Below, in pieces: positions 1 to 8,754 of a DNA stretch of 64,000 nucleotides. The number at the start of each line of letters is the position of its first letter. Positions within the stretch are counted from its first letter, which is position 1. The stretch covers positions 327,854-391,853 of the forward strand of contig JAHDYG010000001.1 in assembly GCA_023383815.1 (NCBI GenBank), written 5' to 3'. Below the pieces are notes generated by a model. The model was not told where the DNA came from, did not search any database, and saw nothing but the letters and a program-made list of their open reading frames with translations. The translations under genes were made by a program, and so were the position numbers. The DNA comes from Rhodocyclaceae bacterium (GTDB taxonomy: Bacteria > Pseudomonadota > Gammaproteobacteria > Burkholderiales > Rhodocyclaceae).

Positions 1-563
1 CCTGCATTGACCGCCATGCGCGCCCAGACCCCGTCACCGGTAAGCGCATGCACGGTCCAGGCAGCGAGCGCAACGGCACCGGCAAAGAACGCATACGTCA
101 CGCACCGCGCATGCACCCGGTCGGCGCGCGGTTGATGGGCGACCTCCCAGAGCACGCGCAGGATAAAGATCCAGCCAGCCAGAACCGTGATCAGTCCACC
201 AACCAGCAGTGCGGGCACGACGAGCCCGAGGATCGTGACCAGCCATCCTGCGACGATCAGATGCCATGGACCGATCCAGGGCGACTGATCGAGGTCGGCC
301 ATCCCCTGCCAGCGCGGCATTGCGGTCAGAAGGAACCCTTTCATGAAAAATGGAAATACGCCCCCGACCACCAGCATCGCATGCATCACCCCCGGCGCGA
401 GGCTCCATTGGGTTGGCGTTGCCAGCCCGACCCGGGCCGCAAGTTCGATCGCCCAGAGCACGAACCCGATCAACAGCATGCTTCCACCCGCAAGAAACAT
501 CGAGCGGTGGGGCGCGGCAAAGAGCGCCAGTTGATCGTACCGTCCAGAATCTTTCCGTTCCAT
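1..563 (-). CDS. nnrS: NnrS family membrane protein, C-terminal part missing
   Basis: NnrS proteins are multi-helix heme/copper-containing membrane proteins that relieve nitrosative stress and are usually under NO-responsive control. The visible 187 residues show the N-terminal LALFAAPHRSMFLAG segment, a hydrophobic helix, the family-like stretch HAMLVVGGVFPFFMKGF followed by LLTAMPRW, and further helices, with no stop before the window edge. The ATG at 563 is preceded by a GGGTGG ribosome site. About half of a typical 390-400 residue protein is visible. It is divergent from dnr with only ~100 bp between, and the pairing with an NO-type regulator supports the name. Assignment is by motif memory, not by search. 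Confidence 0.8.
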   Translation of the reverse strand, partial: MERKDSGRYDQLALFAAPHRSMFLAGGSMLLIGFVLWAIELAARVGLATPTQWSLAPGVMHAMLVVGGVFPFFMKGFLLTAMPRWQGMADLDQSPWIGPWHLIVAGWLVTILGLVVPALLVGGLITVLAGWIFILRVLWEVAHQPRADRVHARCVTYAFFAGAVALAAWTVHALTGDGVWARMAVNA

Positions 564-664
564 GATCCACCCGTTCCCGAATCGGTTGCACCGTCACACC
601 GTCGCAAAACCGGAGTGCGACGCGTCAGGAGTTAGAATACCGCCCTCATGCATCGGAGCACACC

Positions 665-1354
665 ATGTCCCAACAGGCCACAGACATCCAGGCGTCCCTG
701 CATCAGGTGCCCTTCTTCAGCGAGCTCTCGGACGAAGAGATCAGTCACGTCGCACGCTACACGCGGGAGCGCAGGCTGGAAAAGGGTGAACTGCTGTTCC
801 AGCGCGGCGACCCTCCGCACGGCTTCTACTTCGTCGTATCCGGCCAGATGAAGCTCGCCGTTTCGTCGGCACAGGGCAACGAAAAGGTCGTCGAGATCAT
901 CGGCCCGACGCAAACCTTCGGGGAAGCAGTCATGCTCATGGATCGCCCCTACCCCGTGTTTGCCGAAGCGCTGACATCGACTCAGCTGCTGCATATCGGC
1001 CAGAGCGTCGTGTCGGACCTCATCGATCAAGACCCCGGCTTCGCCCGCAAACTGCTTGCAGGAATGGCGATCCGTCTGCACACCATGGTTGCCGACGTCG
1101 AAACGTACTCGCTGCGCTCAAGCACCCAGCGCGTGATCGGCTATCTGCTGCAGCAGACGGAAACGGCCGGCCCCGGAAGCAAGGTCCAGATCGAGCTACC
1201 AACCAGCAAACAGGTCATCGCCTCGCGACTGAACCTCACGCCCGAAACCCTTTCCAGAATCTTCCACGACCTGTCCGATGCCGGACTGATCACGGTCCAG
1301 GGCAAGCACATCACCCTTCACGATGCCGAAGGGCTTGCACGCCATCAAGGTTAG
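665..1354 (+). CDS. dnr: DNR-type Crp/Fnr transcription regulator (first copy)
   Basis: A 229-residue Crp/Fnr regulator. The cyclic-nucleotide-like beta roll spans about residues 15-110, a long dimer helix follows, and the winged helix-turn-helix covers about 160-225. There is no cysteine at all, so it cannot carry the FNR [4Fe-4S] cluster; this fits the DNR/NNR group, which senses NO through heme. The recognition helix ETLSRIF keeps the E-x-x-S-R residues that read TTGA half-sites, so the TTGAY-N4-RTCAA boxes in this window are plausible targets. The ATG has a GGAG site eight bases upstream. A second paralogue lies near 42.4 kb. Activation of nir/nor-type genes is inferred from the family. 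Confidence 0.88.
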   Translation: MSQQATDIQASLHQVPFFSELSDEEISHVARYTRERRLEKGELLFQRGDPPHGFYFVVSGQMKLAVSSAQGNEKVVEIIGPTQTFGEAVMLMDRPYPVFAEALTSTQLLHIGQSVVSDLIDQDPGFARKLLAGMAIRLHTMVADVETYSLRSSTQRVIGYLLQQTETAGPGSKVQIELPTSKQVIASRLNLTPETLSRIFHDLSDAGLITVQGKHITLHDAEGLARHQG

Positions 1355-1407
1355 GACGTTCCGAGAACCATCGCGGCGCATTCTGCCGGCGCGCGTCGGG
1401 AATGGCT

Positions 1408-1421
1408 TTGACCGGTATCAA
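1408..1421. promoter_or_regulatory. FNR/DNR box between convergent dnr and phaC
   Basis: The sequence TTGACCGGTATCAA fits TTGAY-N4-RTCAA exactly. It sits between the 3' ends of dnr and phaC, not upstream of a recognised gene. On the minus strand a CAGAAT hexamer (1385-1380) lies at the spacing of a class II promoter (centre -41.5), which would start RNA near 1373, antisense to the 3' end of dnr. It may be a chance match. Confidence 0.4.
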
Positions 1422-1435
1422 GCGCGCGGCGCGAC

Positions 1436-3217
1436 TCAAGGCTCTTTGACGTAGGTTCCCGGTGCCGGCGCCAATGATGGATAGCCGCGCTTGCTCGCCG
1501 GACGGGCTTTGACAAGCGGACCACAACGCGGCCTGAGCCAGGCGATCCAGTCCTCCCACCAGCTTCCGGAATGTTGCTCCGCGCGACTCAGCCAGTCCTC
1601 CGGCTTGTCCGACCGATGGGCCAGATCGGCGCGGTAACTGCGCCGTGGCGGATCGACGGGCGGATTGACGATTCCGAGGATGTGACCCGAACTCGACAGG
1701 ACGTATCGCTTCGGACCGGTGACATGGCGATTGACCCGGAATGTCTGCGCCCAAGGGGCGATGTGATCGTCCTCGGCACCCACTGCATACAGAGGCTGGA
1801 CGATCCTCGCCAGGTCAAGCGGCTGCCCGGCCACGGTCAGTGCATCCGGCTGAACCAGCCGGTTCTGGAGATACAGTTCGCGCAGATACCACGAGTGCAT
1901 CGCGCTCGGCATGCGGGTGGTGTCCATGTTCCAGAACAGGACGTCGAACGGTGGCGGAGCGTCGCCGTACAGCCAGCCATGCACGACGTAATGCCAGATG
2001 AGACTGTTTGAACGGAGCAGCCGAAACGATGCTGCCATCTCCTTGCCATCGAGGTAGCCCTTGCGTCTCATGCTGTCTTCGAGGTAGTGGATGCTTGCCT
2101 CGTCGATGAACACCTCGATATCGCCAGGCTTGTGGAAATCCACGAGCGTGGTGAACAGCGTGAAGTCCCGCACCGGAACCTCCTCCGGCTCGAACTTGCG
2201 GTTGGCCCAGGCCATGTACATCGCGAGTGCAGTTCCACCGATGCAATAACCGACCGCATGGACCTTTTCAGCACGTGTATAGCCGAGCGCAGTCTCGACC
2301 GCTGCCTGCACCCCTTCGAGCAGGTAGTCATCGAAGCTTGTCGCATGCATCGAGGCGTCGGGATTCTTCCAGCTCGTAATGAAGACGTCGAACCCCTGGT
2401 CGAGCAGATACGCCACCATGCTTCGAGCCGGCGTCAGGTCGAGGATGTAGTACTTGTTGATCCACGGGGTGATGACGATGACGGGTTCCGCATGCACGGT
2501 TTCGCGCTTCGGTGCATAGTGGAGGATCTCGACCAGTCGGTTGCGGAAGACGACCGCACCCCGGGTAAGCGCCAGATCGCGGCCGACGACGAAGTGATCG
2601 GGATCGGTCATCCTCACCTGACCCGCACGCAGATCCTCCAGCATGTTCTGCATGCCTCGGACAAGGCTCTCGCCGTGACTCTCGATCGCCTTTCGAAGCG
2701 CAACCGGATTGGTCATCAGGAAGTTCGTCGGGGCGACCGCATTGAGCCACTTGCGCCACCAGAAAGCAGCCCGCCGCCGCTCCTTGCCCGAAAGCCCGGG
2801 GGTCTCGTAGAGCATGTCCTGAACGTTGTGGGTCAGGGCGAGATACCACTCCTTGACGAGATCCCAACTCGCCGATTCGGTCCACACTGGATCCGAGAAG
2901 CGCTGGTCATCCGGATTCGGCACCACCGGATCGGGATCCGCCAGCCCGAGTGCACGACGCCAGGAATGACACTGCAGCCGCCAGATATCGTCGGATAGCT
3001 GTGCCATCCGCTCCGCAAGCTCCTGGGGGTGCGCCATCCAGGCGAGCTGCGCGTGCAGGATGGGCGCAGCCATACCGAGCGGATCCACCGCGCCTTCGAC
3101 CGACTCATGTACCTGACGGAGCGTACGGCCGAGCAGGTCAGCAGGATTCGCCGAACCGGATCGCTTTGCCTTCACGCCACGACGCCCCTCCGCCTGTCTC
3201 GTCCCGTTGCCCATCAT
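1436..3217 (-). CDS. phaC: Class I poly(3-hydroxyalkanoate) synthase
   Basis: Polymerises (R)-3-hydroxyacyl-CoA into PHA at granule surfaces. The 593-residue length is normal for class I enzymes. The N-terminal alpha/beta region contains the synthase stretch WLNAVAPTNFLMTNP. The lipase-like box GYCIGGTALAM holds the nucleophile cysteine. The charge-relay Asp is in VGAEDDHIAPW and the His in SSSGHILGIVNPP. The ATG follows a GGATGGGG site. No phaA, phaB or phasin gene adjoins; the nearest possible partner is the SDR dehydrogenase near 14.5 kb. It is convergent with dnr. Function is firm from motifs. Confidence 0.95.
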   Translation of the reverse strand: MMGNGTRQAEGRRGVKAKRSGSANPADLLGRTLRQVHESVEGAVDPLGMAAPILHAQLAWMAHPQELAERMAQLSDDIWRLQCHSWRRALGLADPDPVVPNPDDQRFSDPVWTESASWDLVKEWYLALTHNVQDMLYETPGLSGKERRRAAFWWRKWLNAVAPTNFLMTNPVALRKAIESHGESLVRGMQNMLEDLRAGQVRMTDPDHFVVGRDLALTRGAVVFRNRLVEILHYAPKRETVHAEPVIVITPWINKYYILDLTPARSMVAYLLDQGFDVFITSWKNPDASMHATSFDDYLLEGVQAAVETALGYTRAEKVHAVGYCIGGTALAMYMAWANRKFEPEEVPVRDFTLFTTLVDFHKPGDIEVFIDEASIHYLEDSMRRKGYLDGKEMAASFRLLRSNSLIWHYVVHGWLYGDAPPPFDVLFWNMDTTRMPSAMHSWYLRELYLQNRLVQPDALTVAGQPLDLARIVQPLYAVGAEDDHIAPWAQTFRVNRHVTGPKRYVLSSSGHILGIVNPPVDPPRRSYRADLAHRSDKPEDWLSRAEQHSGSWWEDWIAWLRPRCGPLVKARPASKRGYPSLAPAPGTYVKEP

Positions 3218-3301
3218 GCGACCCCATCCGGGAGGACAAACCCCCGGTTCATGAAACGGCTCCCAGCTGCGCCTCGGCGCAGCCCGCCCATTGCAGGCCC
3301 A

Positions 3302-4711
3302 TCAATCCAGCTCATAGACCTTTCCCGCATGCGCGACCTCCACCGCCGGCCATCCCCTGACGGTCTTGAGCGCATCCGTCAACGCGGCTGCAGCTGCGGG
3401 CTCTCCGTGAACGACGAAGGTTCGATGCGGTGGCTTGCGCAGCCGCCCCGCCCAATCGAGCAGGGCAGGCTGATCCGCATGCGCCGAAAGACCTCCAACG
3501 GTATGAATCGAAGCATGAACCGCGACCCGCTCACCGAACAGGTTGACGCTGCGAGCGCCATCGACCAGCCGGCGACCAAGGGTGCCGGCGGCCTGGAAGC
3601 CGCAGACCACAACGCTGCACTCCGGGCGCGCAAGGTTGTGCCTCAGGTGATGCTTGATGCGCCCGGCGTCGCACATCCCGCTGGCCGAGATGATCACGAG
3701 CCCGGAGCGGATCTGGTTCAATGCGATCGACTCCTCCACGTCCGACACGAAACGCAGGCGCAAACGTTCAGGATGTGCAAGCATCCAGTCACGCAACGCG
3801 CGCGTCTCGGAGTCCCAGAGCGCGTCATGCTCCAGCGTGATGTCGGTGACGGCGGTTGCCATGGGCGAATCAACGACGATTTCCAGCCGATTGATGCGTC
3901 CTTCCCGTACAAGGCGCGCGAGCACGAAGATCACTTCCTGCGTGCGCCCGACCGCAAAAGCAGGAATGATGACGTTTCCGCGTCCTCGTTCGAGGGTGTC
4001 GCGAAGGATGCGAACCAGCTCGTCTTCTGTCTGCGCGATCGGGCGATGAGCCCGGTTCCCGTACGTCGATTCGATCACGAGATAGTCGGCTGCTCCAATC
4101 GCACTCGGATCGCGCAGCAGGGGCCGTGATGGCATTCCGAGATCTCCGGAAAACACCAGCCGCCTCGTCCGACCGCCCGAATCGACATCGACCTCGATGA
4201 TGGCCGATCCCAGAATGTGGCCTGCTTCACGGAAACAGCACCGAACGGCGGGGTGCGGAGAGAAGACCTCGTCGTACCCGGTCGACGTCAGATGGGCAAG
4301 CGATTGTCGAGCCTGCTCCACGGTATAGAGCGGCGCAGCATTCGACGGGCTCTTCCGGTTCCGGGAATGGCTGCGGCGGTTCGCCCACTCCGCCTCCTTT
4401 TCCTGGATGTAGCCCGAATCCATCAGCATCACCCCAAGCAGGTCCACAGTTGCAGCGGTCGCATGAACACGCCGCCGATAGCCGAGCGAAACAAGGCGCG
4501 GAATCAAGCCGCTGTGGTCGAGATGGGCATGGGTCAGTAGCACGAAATCGAGGGACCTGGGATCGAAGTCGAGTGCGCCGAGGTTCTTGCGCATGGCATC
4601 CCGTCCGCCCTGAAACATCCCGCAGTCAACGAGAAATGCACCGCCGTCGAATTCGATCTGTGCGCACGAGCCCGTCACCTCGCCTGCCGCACCGTGGAAC
4701 GTGATCTTCAT
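3302..4711 (-). CDS. Beta-CASP metallo-beta-lactamase RNA-processing nuclease
   Basis: A 469-residue member of the CPSF73/RNase J-like superfamily. The metallo-beta-lactamase part carries the zinc motif LTHAHLDHSGLIPRL and later metal ligands in EAGHILGSA and FSGDLG. The beta-CASP part follows, with VIIPAFAVGRTQE, IISASGMCDAGR and the C-terminal GGLSAHADQ and VVHGEP motifs. Such proteins act as exo- or endoribonucleases in bacteria, often without a known target. The start has a strong GGGGGAAGGGA site. It lies just downstream (same strand) of the divergent uspA promoter region and is probably transcribed alone. Substrate unknown. Confidence 0.88.
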   Translation of the reverse strand: MKITFHGAAGEVTGSCAQIEFDGGAFLVDCGMFQGGRDAMRKNLGALDFDPRSLDFVLLTHAHLDHSGLIPRLVSLGYRRRVHATAATVDLLGVMLMDSGYIQEKEAEWANRRSHSRNRKSPSNAAPLYTVEQARQSLAHLTSTGYDEVFSPHPAVRCCFREAGHILGSAIIEVDVDSGGRTRRLVFSGDLGMPSRPLLRDPSAIGAADYLVIESTYGNRAHRPIAQTEDELVRILRDTLERGRGNVIIPAFAVGRTQEVIFVLARLVREGRINRLEIVVDSPMATAVTDITLEHDALWDSETRALRDWMLAHPERLRLRFVSDVEESIALNQIRSGLVIISASGMCDAGRIKHHLRHNLARPECSVVVCGFQAAGTLGRRLVDGARSVNLFGERVAVHASIHTVGGLSAHADQPALLDWAGRLRKPPHRTFVVHGEPAAAAALTDALKTVRGWPAVEVAHAGKVYELD

Positions 4712-4782
4712 TCCCTTCCCCCCTGCGTACCGCCGCGCCCGGTCACGCGCCGAAGTTTTCCTGCACGTCCCGGCATGATCGC

Positions 4783-4788
4783 TATAAT
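4783..4788 (+). promoter_or_regulatory. Probable -10 element of uspA promoter
   Basis: A perfect TATAAT hexamer lies 34 bases before the uspA start codon; no strong -35 is visible. Transcription would begin near 4795, leaving a short leader containing an AAGGGGG ribosome site. Confidence 0.55.
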
Positions 4789-4821
4789 CACCCGTATCGC
4801 CAAGTACAAGGGGGCCGCAAG

Positions 4822-5265
4822 ATGTTCAAGCACGTACTCGTTCCGACCGATGGATCACCTCTGTCCGAAGCAACAGTCGCGCGGGCGGTTTCTTTTGCGA
4901 AGGACGCCAATGCACGCATTACCTTTTTCTACGCCCAACCCGACTTCCCGATGCCGATCTACGGGGAAGGCGCGCTGATCGATCCGACCACGCCCGAACA
5001 GTTCGCGCAGGCCGCGCAAGCCGAAGCCCAGCGCATCCTCGACAAGGCGAAGAAGCAGGCGGACGATGCCGGTGTCGTGGCCGACGTGGACACCCTTGTC
5101 AACGAAGTCCCCTATGAAGCGATCATCGATGCGGCCAACCGCCACGAGTGCGACCTGATCTTCATGGCTTCGCACGGGCGCAAGGGAATCGCAAGCCTGC
5201 TGCTCGGCAGCGAAACCCAGAAAGTCCTGACCCACACCAAGATCCCGGTTCTGATCTACCGCTGA
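4822..5265 (+). CDS. Universal stress protein A family protein
   Basis: A 147-residue single UspA domain. The N-terminal strand MFKHVLVPTDGSPLSE and the C-terminal ATP-binding motif MASHGRKGIASLLLGSETQKVL (G-2x-G-9x-G-S/T type) are both present, so this is an ATP-binding type Usp. Cytoplasmic; family members aid survival under starvation or respiratory stress. The start follows AAGGGGG. It is monocistronic, with a probable promoter at 4783, and converges on the small membrane gene downstream. The specific stress is not evident. Confidence 0.9.
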   Translation: MFKHVLVPTDGSPLSEATVARAVSFAKDANARITFFYAQPDFPMPIYGEGALIDPTTPEQFAQAAQAEAQRILDKAKKQADDAGVVADVDTLVNEVPYEAIIDAANRHECDLIFMASHGRKGIASLLLGSETQKVLTHTKIPVLIYR

Positions 5266-5308
5266 ATCGCGCAACACGCCGCGCCGCGCGCACTGGACCA
5301 TCCGACCC

Positions 5309-5545
5309 TCAGCGGTGGGCCGGCGGCCTGGTGCCGACAGGCTGCAGAAACAGCGTGAGCAGGCTGGACGCTGCGCAGGCCAGCCAGAATCCGAAGAATC
5401 CGATCGAGTAGGTCGCAATCGGGGAATAACGGACAGGCTCACCGAACAGGTACAGCTGCTGGGGGTCAACCACGACGAAGAACACAGCTTCGGCGACCGC
5501 GGCCACGAGAAATGATGGCCAAAGCACGAGGATCCATTTCAGCAT
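5309..5545 (-). CDS. Small two-helix membrane protein in the cco region
   Basis: A 78-residue protein with two predicted membrane helices, about residues 4-26 and 46-68, separated by a loop rich in aromatic residues (QQLYLFGEPVRYSP). The start has an AAGGAGAG ribosome site. It follows ccoH by 42 bases on the same strand, so it is probably the last gene of the ccoGH transcript. I do not recognise the family. A role with the cbb3 oxidase is suggested only by position. Confidence 0.7.
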   Translation of the reverse strand: MLKWILVLWPSFLVAAVAEAVFFVVVDPQQLYLFGEPVRYSPIATYSIGFFGFWLACAASSLLTLFLQPVGTRPPAHR

Positions 5546-5587
5546 GCCAGCTCTCCTTTCTCTCGACCGCTCGGAAGCCTGACCTGG

Positions 5588-6118
5588 TCAGGTTCCATAA
5601 GGAAGGATCTTCACCTTCCGCTCGCTCGGAACCCGAATCGCTCCATTGAGTCTCCAGGTCCGCGCTTCATCCTCGATCTGAACCAGCCAGCGCCCACCGC
5701 TCAGCGGAGCCAGTGGCCCGGCAAAGACCCCGGCCTCACCCCCAAGCCGGAGGATCTGGTCCATACCTTCGCGGGTCGGATGTGCAATCGTCACGATCAC
5801 CCCCGGCGGCAGATGCACGCCCTCGTCCGCACTCATCCGGATCACGACCTTTTCCGACTCCAGATCGAACTCGGCCGACAGGCCCAGCCGGGCAGCCAGC
5901 GCCGAACGCGCAACGGTCTGGTCGATCGCACGGCCCTGGCGGTAGTAATCATCGACGACCAGACCATCCCACGTCGTGACCGCCAGATACAGCAACACGA
6001 ACCCGAGTACCACCGAGGTACCCGGGATCGCAATCAGAATCCATGGCCAGCGCTGCCGGTACCACGCAACGGCAGATGTCTTCGACCCGGCTCCTGGCAT
6101 GCTCATGACCTGACTCAT
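5588..6118 (-). CDS. ccoH: CcoH/FixH cbb3 oxidase assembly protein
   Basis: FixH/CcoH proteins are single-span inner-membrane proteins needed for stable assembly of cbb3 oxidase. This 176-residue protein has one N-terminal helix (about residues 28-50) after the WYRQRWPWILI start, then the family motif DGLVVDDYYRQGRAIDQT and a periplasmic beta domain. It starts six bases after the ccoG stop, with the GGTAGGAG ribosome site overlapping the end of ccoG, so the two are translationally linked. It is somewhat longer than many FixH proteins. Confidence 0.9.
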   Translation of the reverse strand: MSQVMSMPGAGSKTSAVAWYRQRWPWILIAIPGTSVVLGFVLLYLAVTTWDGLVVDDYYRQGRAIDQTVARSALAARLGLSAEFDLESEKVVIRMSADEGVHLPPGVIVTIAHPTREGMDQILRLGGEAGVFAGPLAPLSGGRWLVQIEDEARTWRLNGAIRVPSERKVKILPYGT

Positions 6119-6121
6119 CTC

Positions 6122-7519
6122 CTACCTCGGCAACATGAAAGTCGTCTGTTCGCGCACGGTGACCCCTGGGTCCTCGCGCACGGAAACTTCGAAATACAAA
6201 GGATGCGATCCTGGCTCGGCCGCATCGGCCGGAACCCGGACCTGCACGGTAGCAGCGCCCGTTGCTGCAGCAGGCAGCACGATCGGTTCACCTTCCTGCA
6301 GGGTGGCGCCATCCAACCCATCCACCCGAATCTCGACCGTCCGTTCGCGCTCGACCATGTTCATGATCTGCAGGCGATAGACGTTCTCGATCTGCCCGTC
6401 AGAAACCTCACGGGCAAGTGTTGCCCGGTCGCGGATGATGTCCACCCTCAGATCCGTCCGCATCGCCAACCCGGCAATCATCGCGAACGTGATCAACACC
6501 AGGAACGCACCATAGATCAGGGTTCTTGGCCGCACGACGTGGCGCAGGATCTCCTTCCTGCCCCAATGCTGGCGCAACGCGTTCTCGGTCGAATAGCGGA
6601 TCAAGCCGCGCGGATACTCCATCCTGTCCATCACCTGGTCGCAGGCATCGATGCATGCGGCGCAACCGATGCACTCGTACTGGAGACCGTTGCGGATGTC
6701 GATCCCGGTAGGACAGACCTGGACGCAGATGCCACAGTCGGTGCAATCGCCCTTTCCGACCGAGGCGGGCACGACGCCCTTGCGCCGCGCGCCACGCGGA
6801 TCCCCGCGCGCCTCGTCATAGGTGATGACGAGCGTGTCCTGGTCGAACATTACCCCCTGGAAACGCGCATAGGGGCACATGTACTCACAGACCTGCTCAC
6901 GCAATATTCCCGCGAACGCGTACGTGAAGGCGGCGTAGAACAGGATCCAGAAGGTCTCCCACGGCCCGAAGCCAAAAGTGGTCAAGGACGCCAGCAGTTC
7001 GTCGAGCGGAGAGAAGTAGGCCACGAACGTGAACCCCGTCCACAGCGAAAACAGGCCCCAAGCGCCAAACTTGGCTGCACGCAGCGCAAATTTGCGCCCA
7101 TCCATCGGAGTCTTGTCCAGCTTGCGCCGCCGGTTGTGGTCCCCCTCGATCTTCTCCTCGATCCACATGAAGATCTCGGTATAGACCGTCTGCGGGCAGG
7201 CATAACCACACCACAGACGACCCGCGATCGCGGTAAAGAAGAACAGTGCGTAGGCGGACAGGATCAGCAACACCGCAAGGTAGAACACGTCCTGCGGCCA
7301 AAAGATCGCCCCGAACAGGTAGAACTTCCGTTCGGTCAGATGAAACAGCACAGCCTGCCGATCGTTCCAGGTCAGCCACGGCAGCCCGTAGTACAGAATC
7401 TGGGTCAGCCAGACGAGCGCCCACCTCCAGCGCGCAAACCGCCCGCTCACTGAACGGACATGAAGTTTCTTGCGCGCCGAATACAGGCTCACGGGCCGGA
7501 CTTCCCCCTTTTCCGTCAT
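6122..7519 (-). CDS. ccoG: CcoG cytochrome c oxidase accessory ferredoxin protein
   Basis: CcoG (FixG/RdxA) is a polytopic membrane protein with two [4Fe-4S] centres, implicated in Cu(II) reduction for cbb3 assembly. Visible are the CGYACPQTVYTEIFMWIE motif, CEYMCPYARFQGVMFD, and the ferredoxin pair CTDCGICVQVCPTGID and CIGCAACIDACDQVM, followed by a C-terminal periplasmic Ig-like domain. I start at the ATG at 7519 with CAGGGCGAC upstream. A GTG at 7555 is possible but has no clear ribosome site. The frame is open further upstream, but that region holds the ccoP terminator. Operon with ccoH. Confidence 0.93.
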   Translation of the reverse strand: MTEKGEVRPVSLYSARKKLHVRSVSGRFARWRWALVWLTQILYYGLPWLTWNDRQAVLFHLTERKFYLFGAIFWPQDVFYLAVLLILSAYALFFFTAIAGRLWCGYACPQTVYTEIFMWIEEKIEGDHNRRRKLDKTPMDGRKFALRAAKFGAWGLFSLWTGFTFVAYFSPLDELLASLTTFGFGPWETFWILFYAAFTYAFAGILREQVCEYMCPYARFQGVMFDQDTLVITYDEARGDPRGARRKGVVPASVGKGDCTDCGICVQVCPTGIDIRNGLQYECIGCAACIDACDQVMDRMEYPRGLIRYSTENALRQHWGRKEILRHVVRPRTLIYGAFLVLITFAMIAGLAMRTDLRVDIIRDRATLAREVSDGQIENVYRLQIMNMVERERTVEIRVDGLDGATLQEGEPIVLPAAATGAATVQVRVPADAAEPGSHPLYFEVSVREDPGVTVREQTTFMLPR

Positions 7520-7561
7520 GTCGCCCTGAGTGTCGTGGGGTGTCTGCTGGGACACGATTGT

Positions 7562-7583
7562 AATATCCGTATATTCTGATATT
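7562..7583. promoter_or_regulatory. AT-rich inverted repeat before ccoG
   Basis: AATATC and GATATT form an inverted repeat with ten bases between, in an AT-rich island between the ccoP terminator and ccoG. It stands out in this GC-rich DNA and may be the ccoGH promoter or an operator. No FNR box is present here. Confidence 0.35.
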
Positions 7584-7591
7584 TTGTAAGC

Positions 7592-7616
7592 AAAATCCCC
7601 GGGCCTTTGCCCGGGG
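7592..7616 (-). terminator. Rho-independent terminator after ccoP
   Basis: CCCCGGGC and GCCCGGGG pair around a four-base loop; on the minus strand the stem is followed by ATTTTG. It separates ccoNOQP from ccoGH. Confidence 0.85.
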
Positions 7617-7647
7617 TGATTTAGATCCGACCAGCCTTTCGAACCAA

Positions 7648-8550
7648 TCAGCGTGAGGGCTTGTTGGACAGTCCCCACACGTAGGCGGTCAGCAAATGGA
7701 CCTTGTCTTGCCCGAGAAATTCACCAAACCCGGGCATCCGGTTCATTCTTCCATGTGTGATCGTCTCGACGATGACTGCCTCGGAAGACCCCCAAAGCCA
7801 GTTCTCGTCGGTCAGGTCAGGAGCGCCGAGCGCCGCCATCCCTTTCGCATCGGCTCCGTGGCAGGCGACGCAGTTCTGCTGGAACGCCTCCGCTCCCCGC
7901 TGGGCACGCAGCGAATCATGCGCCAGGCCGCTGAGCGAGCGCACGTAGTTTGCGACATCCTTCACACCATCCGGTCCAAGCGTCGCTCCGAACGGAATCA
8001 TTGCACCCATGCGCCCATCGGTGATCGTCGCCCTGATGGCCTCCGGTTCCCCGCCCCATTGCCAGGAAGAATCGGCGAGGTTCGGAAAACCCTTCGCACC
8101 CCTCGCGTCCGATCCGTGGCACTGCGCGCAATACGTCAGGAACAGGCGCTGCCCCATGCCTTGTGCGTCCGGATCGGATGCGACTGCAGCAACGTCCATC
8201 TCACGATACTTCGCAAAGATCGGTCCGTAGCGATCGGCTGCACGCGCCTGCTCGGCTTCATACTGTCCGATCGAGGTCCAGCCCAGAATACCCTTCACGT
8301 TTCCGAGACCAGGATAGAGCGCGAGATACACGATCGAGAATACCAGGGTGATCCAGAACAGGTAGAGCCACCAGCGCGGCAACGGATTGTTGTACTCCGC
8401 GAGGTTTTCATCCCAGACATGGCCGTGCAGTTCGACCGGCCCTGCTTCCCGCTTGTTGTTGGAGACGAGTATGAACAGACAGAACAGCAGGCTGAGAACG
8501 ACCAGCCCGATCACGTAAACATTCCAGAAACCGCTCACAAAGTCAGCCAT
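7648..8550 (-). CDS. ccoP: cbb3 oxidase subunit III, diheme cytochrome c
   Basis: CcoP passes electrons from cytochrome c to CcoO and CcoN. The 300-residue protein starts MADFVSGFW, has two N-terminal helices, the linker WDENLAEYNNPLPRWW typical of CcoP, and two class I c-heme motifs, CAQCH and CVACH, with downstream methionines in the RMGAMIPF and RMNRMPGF contexts. The ATG at 8550 follows GGAAGG and overlaps the end of ccoQ by eight bases. Last gene of ccoNOQP; a strong terminator follows. Confidence 0.96.
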   Translation of the reverse strand: MADFVSGFWNVYVIGLVVLSLLFCLFILVSNNKREAGPVELHGHVWDENLAEYNNPLPRWWLYLFWITLVFSIVYLALYPGLGNVKGILGWTSIGQYEAEQARAADRYGPIFAKYREMDVAAVASDPDAQGMGQRLFLTYCAQCHGSDARGAKGFPNLADSSWQWGGEPEAIRATITDGRMGAMIPFGATLGPDGVKDVANYVRSLSGLAHDSLRAQRGAEAFQQNCVACHGADAKGMAALGAPDLTDENWLWGSSEAVIVETITHGRMNRMPGFGEFLGQDKVHLLTAYVWGLSNKPSR

Positions 8551-8737
8551 TTTTGTTTTCCTTCCTTGGATTGCCGGCGCCCGACGGCTCGGCCGGCACA
8601 TCATCGTCTGTAAAGGGCAGGCGTGCCGCTTCCTCGAACCCGGACTTGGCATGCCGGCTGTAGGCCCAGAGACAGATCCCCAGGAAACAGAGGAATCCGA
8701 GCACTGTCACGAGCACTCTCAAGTCGTTGATCTCCAC
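8543..8737 (-). CDS. ccoQ: cbb3 oxidase small subunit CcoQ
   Basis: A 64-residue single-span protein starting with GTG at 8737, preceded by GGAGG at ideal spacing. It has one helix (about residues 7-27) ending LGICLWAYSRHAKSGFEEAARLPF, the usual CcoQ pattern with a charged C-terminal tail. It lies between ccoO and ccoP and overlaps ccoP by eight bases. CcoQ stabilises CcoP in the complex. Confidence 0.9.
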   Translation of the reverse strand: MEINDLRVLVTVLGFLCFLGICLWAYSRHAKSGFEEAARLPFTDDDVPAEPSGAGNPRKENKNG

Positions 8738-8754
8738 GACAAGCCTCCGGCGCC

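Noticed and set aside
7520..7678. N-terminal extension of ccoG by up to 53 codons
   Set aside because: The added part would cover the ccoP terminator and an AT-rich region, and no start there has a ribosome site except weakly the GTG at 7555.
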